A DNA stretch of 64,000 nt from Misgurnus anguillicaudatus (GCF_027580225.2 NC_073351.2:3827001-3891000), one strand, 5' to 3'; shown: positions 25,300 through 37,839, numbered from the stretch's first letter. Program-made: numbers and translations. Notes: a model not told the origin generated them from the sequence alone.

Positions 25300-26757
25300 C
25301 ATAAAAATTTTTCACAAATTCACAGGAGATCTTCTGGCAGTAAGAGAAAAAGACCAAAAGCACAGATTGCTCGGCCCTTTATAAATATGTAAAGTAGCCG
25401 TGTTACAATTAACCCCGTGTTAGTTTGTGCCCCGCTCACCCCTACTGCATTGCCCAGGCATACTGATACTACAAAATCCTTTGGACAGATAGTGGATAGA
25501 CGTGATGAATGCAAATGGATAAAAGAGTGATTCTGTTTCATAATAATCTAAAAGTTGATAAAACATTTGTAATGTTTTAAAGTAATGCACTAAAAATCTA
25601 ACAACAAAGGTACTTTCAATAAAAGCTTAACGCCAGTACAATTAAAATGCACATATTTTCTTAAACACCAAAATCTATTACATAATCTAAATGAGTTCAG
25701 TATCCTGGTATCAATAGTAAGTCATGGGGAAATATTTATCACACAAATGGCAGTGTTTTCTAAGAATGATATATTATATTATATGAGATCTTTATACAGT
25801 TAGTAGTCCATGTTAAAACACACTTCTCTTTCTCAAGCATCTAATAGTAGCTTGGACCATATGCTAGCGAAGGGCTCTGGAGACTACACTTCACTGCGTT
25901 TTTGGAAATGACTTCTTATAGTGACAGTTAGGCAGTATAATTCTTGATGGATTTTTCCTGGTGATTAATAAAGCTGTAATATACACATCAAAGTAGATCA
26001 ATATGCTACTTTCAGCTAACTGTAATACAAAATAATACTGTATCATGCTGCTCAACTTGCCTTTATATTGTTTTATTCTTTTCATGTTTCTTCTTCTAAA
26101 TCGGTTTGGTAATGAAATGAAAAAGCCTCTCTAAACAAAACTGAACAAGCTGTGAGAGAGTATCTGGCTCTGTGTACAGATTATAATAACTGTGTATTGA
26201 CTAGATACCAGCTGGCACAGACCAAAATACACTTCTAAATACTTATTTCTGACGATTGCGTCAAACTTTATTGTCCATCCCAAATGTTTTTATTTCACAT
26301 TCAAGTATGCTAGAACCAGTGTTGGTTTAATAATGTTTCGCATCTGAACATTACAGTATAACAGTTTCAGATCTGCAGAGGAATATCAGAGTTTAGTGTC
26401 TGGGTCAGTAAATAATGACAGGATTTTTATCACCATCTATTTTGGGTAAATCAACTCATTTCAATAATAACACAAATGACTCAACTAAACAAGCCGAGTT
26501 TAGCCCTGTTAACACAAGCCTCATGTGCTACTGACCATCAGATATGTAAACAAACAGACACAGGTTGATATCTGTTTATTAAGTCTGGAATTCAAAGGCT
26601 TTTCTTCTTCCGAACCTAAACTGATGTAACCACCTAGTAAGACCAAACATTAAGCCCTATATCCTTGTCTTACAACCAGGCACAACAGGAAACTCATAAA
26701 AAAGGAATAATGTCTGAAGATGATCTCAGAGCTCATAAAATACAAAGTGTTCTTAAG
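25300..26757. other. unrecognised AT-rich sequence
   Basis: Nothing coding or mobile is recognised. Confidence 0.35.
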
Positions 26758-27192
26758 CCCTGTTTACACCTGCTATTAAGATGCGTTTTGGTCAGGTGGA
26801 TCACAAGTGGGCAATGCTAAATACGGGTTTAAATGGGGTGTAAAACGTTTTGAGCTCGTTCAATTTCGACCACATTCAGAGGTAAACAAAATTGCCTTCA
26901 ACCAGATTGCTTTGTGGTGTAGACCCTCATGTGGTCAAATGCATTTGAACATCCACAAAAGGCTGCCTATTCTCCTCCTTCTGACCTAAAGTTTGATGTA
27001 CCAAGCACAATGTTTTTATTACCATCGGTCCTGACTTCTAGCGTGAACCCACAGTGTTTAGTTCTTTAGGCTGTCATTCATAGAAACTAAGGTGGCTACT
27101 CTCTGCCTTTTTGTTTCATTTTGCGAGTAAAAGTTATGCAGGCTTCTTTCATCTATTGCTCTGAAATATGTGAGAGAAAGCAATTACATATA

Positions 27193-28582
27193 CAGTGGTG
27201 TGAAAAAGTTTTGGCCCCCTTCCTGATTTTTTCTTTTTTTGCATGTTTGTCACACCTTAATTTTTCAGATCATGAACAAATTTAAATATTAATCAAAGAT
27301 AACAAGTAAACACAACATGCAGTTTTTAAATTAAGATTTTTATTATGAAGAAAAAACAAAGTCCAAACCCACATTGCCCTGTGTAAAAAAGTGCTTGCCC
27401 CCCAAAATCACCCGTAGAAGCAACAACTGCAATCAAGCATTTGTAATTTTTGGCCCAATCATCTTTGCAGAATTGTTGTAGAACTGCTCAATAGGATTGA
27501 GGTCAGGCCACTCAAAAGTCTTCATTTTGTTTTTCTTCAGCCATTCAGAGGTGGACTTGCTGGTGTGTTTTGGATCATTGTCCTGCTCTTTAACCCAGTT
27601 TGCTTCAGTTGAGGTCATGAACAGATGTCTGGACATTGTCCTTCAGGATTTATTGGTAGACAGCTGAATTTATGGTTAGATTTATCAAAGCAAGTATTCC
27701 AGGTCCTGAAGCAGCAAAACAGCCCCAGACCATCACACTACCACCACCACCACCCTATTTTACTGTTGGTATGATGCTCTTTTTATAAAATGCTGTGTAA
27801 CTCTTACACCAGACGTAATGGGACACACACCTTCCAAAAAGTTAAACTTTTGTCTCGTCAGTTCACAGAATATTTTCCCAAAAGTCTTGGAGATCATTAA
27901 GATGTTTTCTGGCAAAACTGATACGAGCCTTTATGTTCTGTTTGCTCAGCAGCGGTTTTCATTTTGGAACTCTGCCATGCGGGACTTTTTACCACCGTTC
28001 CATGTTTTTGCCATTTGTGGATAATCGCTCTCACTGTGGATCCCTGTGAAAGTCACACAGCTTTAGAAATGGCTTTATAACCTTTTCAGACTGATAGATC
28101 TCAATTACTTACTTTCTCATTTGTTTCTGAATTTCTATGGATCTCAACATGATCTTTTGGTCTACTTCACGTCACCGTCAGCGAAAGTGACTGCAGTTAC
28201 GCCCACTGAGTGGCAAAAGACAGAGCGGCAGCATTTGAGTACAGTGTGTAATCAGTGAAAACACGGTGAAAACGCGTCGGAATGGGAAAAAGCTGTTGTG
28301 CGATAGACTCTACTAAAAGATTAACAAGAATTCGGAGCTATACCACAGTTAAGTTACAGTATGTTTTATCCTGGGGGGTCAAGCACTTTTTCACACAGGG
28401 CTATGTAGTTTGGGATTTAGTTTTCCCTTCATAATACAAACCTTCATTTAAAACTGCATGTTGTGTTTACTTGTGTTATCTTTAATTCATATTTTCATTT
28501 CTTTCATGAGCTGAAACATTAAAGTGTGACAAACATGCAATCAAAAAAATCAGGAAGGGGGCAACACTTCTTCACACCACTG
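27193..28582 (-). mobile_element. Tc1-like transposon with long IR/DR ends
   Basis: Starts cagtggtgtgaaaaagtttt and ends acttcttcacaccactg, with TA on both sides (27191-27192, 28583-28584). Long inverted termini of about 210 bp each also contain the inner repeat aaaaaagtgcttgcccccc and its inverse ggggggtcaagcactttttc, the IR/DR layout of fish Tc1 elements. Transposase remnants lie on the minus strand. About 200 bp near 28165-28370 appear foreign to Tc1. Confidence 0.9.
27433..28110 (-). pseudogene. broken Tc1-family transposase
   Basis: The minus-strand frame at 27433-27636 carries [20 protein letters not shown], then [16 protein letters not shown]. This is the Tc1/mariner catalytic core with the second Asp (in QDND) and the final acidic residue (in NPIE). 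The usual SQSPDL spacing is shortened, and the C-terminal part after NPIE jumps to a fragment (FYNNSAKM), so a deletion is present. Further minus-strand similarity continues to about 28110 at the DNA level (complement of ccccagaccatcacactacc, the GCF/VWG region), but in several frames with stops. The transposase cannot be functional. Confidence 0.85.
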
Positions 28583-28924
28583 TACATGTACATAACATTG
28601 TGCTGCATGTTTACTAAGAAGACAAGCAGCGCTACTCTGACATAATATTACTGCGAGTCAACTTAAACCTGTAATTTCTCCCGCTCATGTTTAAACTACT
28701 CTTATAACCATCCCGCAAGTAATCAGGACAGAAGCGACTGAAGATTAAAACACAGATTAAAACACCAGGTGTGAACCTACATGCGTCTCTCTCGCGTCCA
28801 CCTCTGATCTGATCAACCAAAACAATACCGTGTATAAATCTGCTCTTATTTTAAATTTCTTTAACTGTGCAGCCTGTTATGAATGCAAAACTCTGCATAC
28901 TTGTATATAGTCACTCATACAGTA

Positions 28925-29030
28925 TCTATCCATCCATCATCTACAGTATAATGTTTATCTTCATTAGGGTCACAGGGAATGCTAAAGTCTATCCCAGCAT
29001 TCTCACACTGAAAAAAGCAGTCCAGCACTG
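28925..29030. repeat. CATC-tailed interspersed repeat fragment
   Basis: A short ccatccatcatc run is followed by cattagggtcacagggaatg and ctaaagtctatcccagcatt, matching a fish repeat end often seen next to CATC microsatellites. Confidence 0.4.
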
Positions 29031-29270
29031 GACTAAAGGTAGGACACACCAAACTGATGCCAACAAAGTAGCGCAGACTATGATTTCATCTCACATTGCC
29101 AGCGTGCTGACTGCATCTGGGTCCAAAGCTGCCTTGACACACTTGCACCCGCGTGAGATAAAATAACTTTTCATACCAGCAAAGGTAAAATATTCATGTG
29201 TAAATGAGAGATGCAACAAAGACTTGTTGTTTGCTTGGTTCATCACTTCTGTTTCTTTTTTTTGCACAAG

Positions 29271-29359
29271 TTGGTTATACCGACACCCACTTGGATTTGA
29301 CTCCTAGACAAGAGGCACAGCTGATTCAAAATGCTGAATTGGCCAAAAAAAAAGGCAAC
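29271..29359 (+). other. candidate exon of unknown identity
   Basis: A pyrimidine-rich tract ending in gcacaag (acceptor at 29269-29270) precedes 89 nt that stay open and end at a perfect gtgagt donor (29360-29365). The frame gives GYTDTHLDLTPRQEAQLIQN followed by AELAKKKGN, with non-repeat-like composition. The same frame extends upstream to a Met at 29204 with a hydrophobic stretch (LLGSSLLFLFF) that could mimic a signal peptide, but this overlaps the pyrimidine tract and is more easily explained by it. It lies antisense to spon1. I do not recognise the family; a chance frame is quite possible. Confidence 0.25.
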
Positions 29360-29399
29360 GTGAGTGATTTTAGCGGACGGTGCGGAACACACCGAAAAA

Positions 29400-30320
29400 A
29401 TTAAGCCAGGTAATGCTTAAAACCAACCTGACTGTCGACACGGTCTGGGGTGTACTGGACTTAACAGACACACACATTTACACACTTTATTTAATAAACC
29501 ACCATCAAAAACAATATATCCAAAACAAGCATACAATATAGCATTAAATGACAAAAAAACATTAGGCTATTTTCTGTTAAAATGACCGCCACCACCGCAA
29601 ATGACAGTCTCCTACTGTCCTCCTAATCTCCTCAGGCAAATGCAATGCCAGTGGGTCACAGAAAGCAAGGTTTTCCCTGCCTCAGACTTAGCAGCATGTT
29701 TTCTCTGATAAGCTCTCTTTTCTCAGCCATACTAAGCAGTCTGTGTCAAACAATCAAGGTTTCTTTAGCTAAGCAGAGTTAACACAGTTAGCACGTGCAA
29801 AATGTTTTCTCCGTACATAATCACAGCTTTGGGGGAGATTTGTCTCGAGTTTGTTAACGCTAAATTAGACGGACTTTATTAACAGAATGGGTAACAGATG
29901 TCTAGAAGAGATTTGATGTCCTCCATTAATAAATAACTACCTGAATAAAAAATATATAAAATAGAAGTCTTTTGTTTGCACTTAATTGACTGTCATGGAT
30001 TCCTCTGAGTATTGCACTGTATGTTTCATTACGCTTTCATCTTTTCACTAGAGTTGACTCAAGACTTTGCTATTATTGTTATTGTTAAATCATTGTTACC
30101 AATACCAAAGACTAAATCAACTAATGTATAAAATGCTTTCATTTTCAACATGATAAAAGCATGGAAGGATACAGAAGAATGTAATTAGGTAAAAGCATCA
30201 TAACTACAATAAACGTGACAAATGAGAGACTTTCACAGACAGAAAGCATTTCTACACACATACACACACACACAAATCTAAACAATATGTTATTCACCTA
30301 ACCCAGAAAACACATAGCAT
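29400..30320. other. unrecognised sequence
   Basis: No exon or transposon end is recognised. A short CA run lies near 30256-30274. Confidence 0.35.
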
Positions 30321-30807
30321 ACCCACATGAAAAAATACTGTAGTATACTTTAGTATTTACTATAGTAAACTGTAGTAAATTATAGTATATTAAAGTATTT
30401 ACTACACATACAATATTATTAACTATAGTAAACTGATAAACTGTGGTAAGTACCGTAGATACTTCTTACTACAGTAAACTATAGTGTATTGTAGTATAGT
30501 ATAGGATATTATAGTATTTACTAAAGAAATTTCCTATAGTAAGTTTACCATAAATTGCTATAGTACCTTAATACAGTTTATTTTATTATAGAATAGTTCA
30601 AAAATACTATAGTATTTGCTAGAGTAATTTTACTTCATTTCCTATAGTTAGATTACTATAAATTACTATAGTACTTTTAATACAGTTTACTGTAGTACAT
30701 TTACTATAGTATGGTTCAAAAACACTATATTATTTACTAGAGTAATTTTACTATATTTTTCTATGGTAATTTTACTATAATATACTATAGTATTTTTTCA
30801 TTTGGGT
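30321..30807. mobile_element. fold-back element rich in ACTATAGTA palindromes
   Basis: The left end acccacatgaaaaaatactg mirrors the right end tagtattttttcatttgggt. The interior consists of many short palindromes (tactatagta, tttactatagta) in imperfect units of about 120 bp. Non-autonomous MITE or satellite-like element. Confidence 0.75.
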
Positions 30808-30886
30808 ACAAATACAGGATTATACATAATACATTTCTAATTTGATGTAACGTGTTTCTTTTCTTTTAACTGTATACACTCTAAAA

Positions 30887-31101
30887 ATTGTAAAGATGAA
30901 GATAAATATTTTATTCGATAAATGTTGGATTGTTTTTAACATATAACCCAATGCTGAGTTGTTGTTACCGAACCATGGGTTGTAATAACCTAGCAATTGT
31001 GTTTAAACAACCCAGCATTGTGTCATTTTTAACTCCATGGTGTGTTCTGTCCGTTATTTATCAAGCATTTGTTAAAAACAACCCAACATTATTTTAGAGT
31101 G
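30887..31101. mobile_element. CACTCTAAAAA MITE
   Basis: Begins cactctaaaaattg and ends cattattttagagtg. The inside alternates ttgggtt-like motifs and inverses (gctgagttgttgttaccgaa, acaacccagcattgtgtcat). Related partial copy at 21153. Confidence 0.75.
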
Positions 31102-31104
31102 TTG

Positions 31105-31757
31105 TAATAAAATTATTATCTTTATCTTATCACAATGCATTTTGGGATTGCCTAATCTGTGATCCTAATTTAAGTTTCTCTGAATAAGAATGTGGCCAAA
31201 ACAAGATATTTGTGTACTTTTACCTATTGTTTTAAAAAGCCTTTACATCAGTAGTGTGACTGCCTTAAAATATTGTCTATAGTCCTTACTGTTGGTGTTA
31301 GAACAGAGATCTAGTTTAATTAAACAAATATAAAAAAACTTACATTCAGAACAATCTGCGAAATGCACTCAAAATAAAAATTGTCACATTAATATGTGGC
31401 AAAAAAGTAAAGTAACACATGTTCACCAAAGCATTATAAGCAGTTCAAATTGTTTAAAAGTTCACATTAGTCGTCAATCTTTAAGTCTATCGTGCCAACA
31501 CAACAACACAGCTACTGATGTGACGTGTGCTAATAAGACGTTCAAATCAAAATGCAATCTCCACAACCCTGTAAATCAGATTTATATTATACTGAATAAA
31601 ATCTGTCAGAGTGAATGGCTCATTTACATACATAAAACAGGCCAGGTATGGATCATTACAGTAAATAGATTTATGAAGAGAAACACATGAATTAAAGATG
31701 AGCCAGAACACATGATTCAAGTTTATAGTATACCAATAATTTTTTGTGTGTGGAAAT
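31105..31757. other. unrecognised AT-rich sequence
   Basis: No exon or transposon end is seen before the Tc1 copy at 31760. Confidence 0.35.
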
Positions 31758-31759
31758 TA

Positions 31760-33126
31760 CAGTGATCAAAATTAGAGAACAGCATTGTTTGTTGCACAAA
31801 GAAACATAACTACAATTTCTGAAGGTTATAGCATATACAGAAAGTATACAGGCCCTTGTTTTGAATGCACATCTGCGTCCATCACACTACTCTGGTGTGA
31901 TTTTGGTCCACTTGTCCTTCAGTCTCTTGCACAGTTCAGTGACTGTAGTGGCTTTCTTAGCCATAACTTTGGAAAATCCTTGTTGACAGAGATTTGGGAT
32001 TAGATCAGGACTCTGGGCTGGCCATTTCATTATTTCAATGTTTTCAGTTTCAAGGAACTGCTTTACCCGTTCGGCTGTGTGACAAGGGGCATTGTTCTGC
32101 ATGAAAATTGCTGTCTGACTGGGTGATGAACACATGGAAGAAACCGCATTTTAACATGGGGGTTCTGATCAACACTTTTATTCACTCTTCCAGCTGTATA
32201 AAAGGCCCAACTCTTGTTACAGAAAACATAATCCAAACCATCACACTTCCTCCTCCACCTTTCACTGACTTCTTTACACACATTTGGGTTCAGACTTCCC
32301 CAGATTGATGACAAACACATTGTTTCCCATTAGACCCAAATAAAGTAAACTTACATTCATTGTTAAAGTGAACTTTGCATCAGTTCTCCTCTGTCCAGAC
32401 AAAATGATCCCAAGCAATGGTTAGTTAAGCTTTTTGATTCTAGATCAGTCACTGCAGAGTGGGCTTTCAGTCCAAAATCTCTTAACCTTTGAAACACTGT
32501 ATGCCAAGACACAGTGGTGGCAGGTGACTTCTTTTCAAGGAAGCACGATGCGAAGCTCATCACATGATGTATGTAGTCCGTCATGTGTGTGGTTCGTCAT
32601 TTCAAAATGTGTGTCCGGCGTGTCATGTAAACTTATGTGCATCATGAGTCTTGTCAAAATAAGTGCCTACTGCACACACGTCTAAAGGGTTTATGATAAA
32701 AGTGACGCTCGCGTTTGCCAGATACTCTCTTAATCTCATGTGTAATCAGAGTTTACTGTTAGGTGAGTGTGAACGCTTTATGAACGTTTTATGAACGTTA
32801 ACGTCTGTTTTATCTTCTCTCGTGCATTTGTCTTTCGTAGGTGACAAGCCATTTTGGTGGAATTTAATAAGTTAGTCATATTGTTAAGATGCAATATTCT
32901 AGAATTCACAGTTTGCACAAACCCTTTGGTCTTCATCTGGACAAGTTACTGTCTGAGGGTTTCAGTGACTTTAGAATGGCTCAATATCTTGCAAATTAGT
33001 AAAATGTATAAAGTTAAACTGCCAGTTAAGTAGGGTTTGTCAGATAATTAAGGAAATTAGCACTAGGTGAAAGATTAACACCAACAACTGGGAGGTATCT
33101 GTAAGTGTTCTCTAATTTTGATCAGC
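31760..33126 (-). mobile_element. second Tc1-like transposon
   Basis: Starts cagtgatcaaaattagagaa after a TA dinucleotide; the right end gttctctaattttgatcagc is its inverse with a damaged tip. The minus strand carries transposase remnants at 31887-32584. About 32560-32870 (aactcgcg-type, CpG-bearing sequence) may be a further insertion. This is a different subfamily from the 27193 and 51693 copies. Confidence 0.85.
31887..32584 (-). pseudogene. broken Tc1-family transposase
   Basis: Three minus-strand frames can be laid end to end. The first, 32363-32584, has SWHTVFQRLRDFGLKAHSAV, like the Tc1 DNA-binding helix-turn-helix region. The second, 32063-32320, is a frameshifted middle. The third, 31887-32135, has IFMQNNAPCHTAERVKQFL and IMKWPAQSPDL. 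The catalytic QDNAPCHT motif reads QNNAPCHT (Asp to Asn), and NPIE after SPDL is destroyed. Frameshifts plus a lost catalytic residue make it inactive. Confidence 0.85.
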
Positions 33127-33129
33127 GTT

Positions 33130-34630
33130 CTAATATATCATTTAAGTTTTTTTATACTGTGCTTCAGAATATATTTAACCCATAAAATATGTTAAAGAAC
33201 TGCACTTTCACTCCTGTTAGGATAACTTCAAATAAGACTAAGAAGTGATTCCGAAAATGTAAGAAATTGTGGGTTGTTCTCTAATTTTGTATGTGTCTGT
33301 GTGTTGCTTCTATTGTTCAGCATGCATGTGCCCCCATGATTAAAAGTCATTGAAGGCATACAAAATCTCCTATTCAGCGTATCTGAATTGCATCTTTGGC
33401 GGTTTATAAATTCCCTGCACGCATCCATAAAAGAGTGCGTTTGTGTTGATGGGTTGGCGTATCGGAGCCTTTGGCTGCTTGTCACTTTGTGCTATCAGCC
33501 AGCTGTGATTATAAACAGCATCAAAGCATTTTCCTCCAGTTAAAAAATGTGCTTGAAAATCACTTTTTCTTTATAGCAGGTGTGTAGAAATTCTGCTTGT
33601 CATAGCATCTTGGGCCATATGATGATAGACCCTGGATAGATGGTTGTTTTATTACAGATTTTTTCTGAATAATTGTTTTTTGACTTTGGGTTCGGTATAG
33701 CACCATGCCATTACTGTGTTATAAGTACTTTGATTTTAATATTGTCCATCCCTGCTAGGGGCAAGGTCTTTAATTTTTTGTTTATTTGGTGTACTCATAA
33801 AAGAAAACTGTTGGGTCATTCCTTGTCTAGCCTGGCACCAGGGAGCCTCTACCAGAATCTAATGGTAGGAGAATGAAGGGATGTCCATCCCTTACTATGG
33901 TGTTGACTGTACAGCATAAATCAAACTTGCAGTAGTTTAAGTTTCAAAACACGACATGGTCTGTGGCAGACTCTTTAATTATGAAATATAGCAATCTTAC
34001 CTTCTCTGGCCAGCCTGCTATATCACTTTCTTGAATCATTTTTCAACAGCATATAATATTAAGACTCCTTCAGTAAACCAGGACTTTTGTTATTTCCAAG
34101 GACAGACTTACTTTATTGTGTCTAAAAGTTTTGTTTTGGGAAAGACAAATAGTCCAGCTTCAAGCTACAACAGCCTGAAATATTCAGCAGTGCCCTCCAA
34201 AAAAGTAAGCACATGTCCTCAGCACTTTCAACTCACATTACCCTTCATATTGCAACATGATCTCCTGAGTGTGTATTTTTATGTACATTTACTTATGTTT
34301 TAAAACACACTGAAATGTGTATTATCGATGTTTTGATAGGACTAAACGGTAATTATTTATGTATTAACAGCTTTACAGATGTACAAATTTATACGGAAGT
34401 TATTCCTATTCATAAATATTAAAATCGTGGACATTGGCGTTTCTTACTCGTATTAATTACTTAACTTATTAACTTATTTATTTAATACAGTTTACTCATT
34501 TACCTTGTGAAATGTTCAGAATATTCAGAGAATTACACAATTTTAAACAAGACTAACTGTTACACTTTAAAACCTTAAAATGAATAATGTTAATTTGTAG
34601 CGTGTAATCATTTAACTATTTTGTGATACA
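33130..34630. other. unrecognised sequence
   Basis: A second gttctctaattttgtatg string at about 33274 echoes the Tc1 end at 33107 and may be a transposon scrap. Nothing else is recognised. Confidence 0.35.
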
Positions 34631-34633
34631 TGA

Positions 34634-35135
34634 TCTCACAAAGTTCCGTGGGATAGTCACGGAATTTTGTGCTCATTTTTCCGTGGCATTCTCACGGATC
34701 TCCGCATTTTTCCGTGGTCCTGCTACGGACTGTCTTTTTCCGTGGCATTCTCACGGATTGGTTACTCAACTGCTTTTTCCTATTTTCAAACCATTTTAGC
34801 TTCGGTTTAGGGCCAGATTTGGTGTTTGCGTTAGTATGCCACTTGGTTTATACTATTTTTTCTGATTTATTCTTTTATATTTTCTAAACTTTAAACAATT
34901 GTCTTCTGGCGTTGGGGTTAGAGTTGGGTTTGGGTAGGGATGTAATTTCATGTAAATCTAACCCTAAACCGAAGCGAAAATGGTAAGAAAATAGGACAAA
35001 ACAGTTGAGTAACCAATCAGTGAGAATGCCACGGAATAATGTCCATGGCAGGGCCACGGAAAAATGCGGAAATCCGTGAGAATGCCACGGAAAAATGAGC
35101 ACAAAATTCTGTGACTATGCTACGGAAATTCGTGC
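34634..35135. mobile_element. fold-back element family F, copy 1
   Basis: About 500 bp with inverted arms of about 180 bp. Both arms contain several ttccgtggcattctcacgga units. The inner arm ttactcaactgctttttcct is followed by cattttagcttcggtttagg, mirrored at 34957-35010. The loop carries gcgttggggttagagttggg. Same core and loop as 44180-44600 and 47181-47698. No coding capacity. Confidence 0.85.
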
Positions 35136-35139
35136 CATG

Positions 35140-36750
35140 ACACACAAAAATGCGTCCCCTATGCTGTCTTCTCCTATGCAACAATAATTACAACAAAACA
35201 CAACATAAATTCACAATAGCTGTTAATTTTATTAACATTTTAACTACTTTTGGTACTGATTTTAATATTTTGCAATAAATAGGTTATTGTGATTACACTT
35301 GTCTGTCTGTTGTGCTTTTTACAGTAACGTTACATGATTTTAAAAAACTGTTGTGGATAGGACTGTATTAACGGCTTAAATATATTTTAAATGCTATATT
35401 GTTAGAGTACTATTATGTTCCTACACATATTTGTTTGTTACGTTGCATAATATAAAAAGAATACATTACATATTTTAAACATAAAAAGGGTTTGGGTTTA
35501 GGGTAAGGTTTGGGGAAGGGTGGTAACATTATCACTAAAATGGTTAAAGGGAAATTATACAGCAATCTTTATGGTATGAAGGATTTGTAAATGTTTTACA
35601 TTTTGTAGCTGTAAAAAGTTAATAATGCTACGTTTAAATTTAAACATACAATGTGGTTACATGCTGTGACCCCTTACGTTCTGCTAAGTTTGGTCAATAA
35701 TCTTTTCTATATACAGTATACCTCCAGATGTACCCTGATGATGTCACCTACCATGCAGTATGCAGCTTTCACAGTGTCTCATACAGCACTTTCATGAATA
35801 CACATTCACACAATCATAATTTCACACTGTATTTTTAAACTTAGTTGCCTGTCTATTATGTATTGCAGGATGTTGAATCATAATAACAGCTTCGACTGCC
35901 AAATAAAAAAATCAGCTGCTCTTTTTAAAAACACTCTTTTTTCCTAAAAGGGAAACAGCTCTGCCCAACGTCGGCTATAACTGCCTTGACAAGCATCCAA
36001 ATATCTGCCAGTGGACAGAAATGAAACAATCATCTCTACCATTATGCAGGACAGGGTTTCTTAAACAATACAGACTGAGGCAACACAAGGCTCTGAGGTA
36101 CATATCAGGCCAGGATGTACTGAATTGATGGAGAAGGAGACAAGAAATGAAAACGTGGTCAACCAAATTCCTTAAGACTGCTTGTGAAAAGGCATTAGGG
36201 AATAAGTTCCCTACTGCTGCTTTCTCCTGCAGAGACCTCTCAGATTTGGGCACGGTGGCCAGGATAAAAGTTACATCACAGATAACAACAAATTTATGAA
36301 TATGATTCATTTGTATGTAGCGAACTTCAGATGTGTCAATCTTGAGCAGGGGGTCAAACTGAGGTTGTATACTGTAGGTCTTATGCTGCTTAAACAACTA
36401 ACACTAAGACAGAACAAAAATTATACAACGCATGAACACATTTAATCACCAGATGCTAGCTTACATACAAAAAGTGACTGATGTCAGTTAAAGACATGTT
36501 CTTGGATTGTTTGTTGGTCCATAACCATAACTAACCCATACAATCAGAGGAAAAAAATCCTAATATAATGTATTGTTTTTGAGCCCCCAGCACAGTCCTT
36601 AACCTGATTAAGATTTAGGACTGGGTTAGAGGCTCAAACATTGACTGTACGTTCAGTACAATCCTGAAATCTGAATGGTTGATATAAATGTTGAACCAGG
36701 AACATACTTGGTAAAGTCACATTCACCATGTTTAGCTATATGACACTTTA
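35140..36750. other. mostly unrecognised sequence
   Basis: The minus-strand frame at 35975-36397 is open for 140 codons, the longest in the window. I recognise no domain on either strand, so it may be an old repeat or chance. Confidence 0.35.
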
Positions 36751-36751
36751 A

Positions 36752-36925
36752 GGGGCGGTTTCCCAGACAGGGTTTAGATTAATCCGGGACTAGGCCTTGG
36801 TTTATATTAGGACATTTAAGACGTTTTTACAAACAAACCTCACAAAAAACAATACTGGTGTTGATCTTGAGACAAAACAATGGCACTGATATTAAGATAT
36901 GTCAGTGCAAGAGGTTTTTAACTCT
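36752..36925. mobile_element. partial TTAA-type MITE (GGGGCGGTTTCCCAGACAGG end)
   Basis: After TTAA (36748-36751) comes ggggcggtttcccagacagg and gattaatccgggactaggcc, a common teleost MITE end. The opposite terminus is absent. Right after it, actctttccccaccattgac begins another repeat-like scrap. Confidence 0.6.
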
Positions 36926-37839
36926 TTCCCCACCATTGACGAGTTATCACAAAAAAATGCTGGCGGGCAACTTTAGAAAAAAGGGGGGATGGGAATGAGT
37001 TAAATTAAGGCAGCTTAAACTTTCATTTTAGTCTGACTAGCAACAGTCTGACATTTGCTATTCCCAGATTACAAACGTCTGAAACTGATAACACAGCTTC
37101 ATTCAGGTATTGAGAGTCATCTTGAAATGCGCACTTTGATACTTAAATAGTATGCCTAATTAATCATTTGAGATTTTATTTACAAAATATTAAACCAAAT
37201 GCATGTTTTTTTCTTGTCTAAATGTTAAACTTGTTGCCATGCATCTTGGCTTAAAGCCTCTAAGAAATGTTTTTACTCGTGAAAGGTTTGCATTCTTACA
37301 AATGAGCAAAATAAATCAATATTATGTGTCCACATATTTACTCATGTCAAGTAATAATGTACAGCCAGCATGTTGTTTTCTTAAATTACAAGCAATTTGT
37401 CCTTTTTCCCTATTTGTCAAACACATTAATAACATCAAATATTATTGTGTCTTGTAGTAAGCTACATTATGACCAGATTTTTCTGCCCAAAATGCTTTTA
37501 CACTGCTGATCTAGCACATGGTTGTGTCCTTTGTCTTCTTTGTGGTGGGATGTCTTTTCATTTTGAATTTGTATCTCCCAAGCGGGAACACAGACCTAAG
37601 TGACTACACGCTACAGGTCACATTTATCAGTGGATGTTTAAACAGTGCTATCTCTCTACAGTCTGTTTCTTTTAGGGTTGAAGTATAACATTGTAGAGAG
37701 GCTACTCCTACAGACAACTGATAGAGGACACATGGAGCGGACATGTCCATCTCTATATTTATCAGGTTTTTGAGCCTCTTCTGGCCATAACAGACCCTTA
37801 ACAGAAAATGATATAACTGCACACTATGAATCATTAGTT

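Larger units (their letters stand above)
26758..28838. mobile_element. DNA transposon with CTGTTTACACYTG ends, split by a Tc1 copy
   Basis: The left end ccctgtttacacctgctatt continues gcgttttggtcaggtggatc. The right end carries the inverse (ctgatctgatcaaccaaaac, then accgtgtataaatc). A related fragment sits at 52905-53036. The Tc1-like element 27193-28582 has inserted in its middle. Confidence 0.6.

Noticed and set aside
29204..29404. Secreted peptide with signal sequence starting at 29204
   Set aside because: The apparent hydrophobic leader coincides with the pyrimidine tract of a probable splice acceptor, so only the 29271-29359 part is kept as a weak exon candidate.
31785..32308. Plus-strand frames in the second Tc1 copy
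   Set aside because: They are antisense to the recognisable transposase remnants.
34669..35102. Two opposing frames with similar proteins (MLIFPWHSHG)
   Set aside because: They arise from the two arms of the same palindromic element read on opposite strands.
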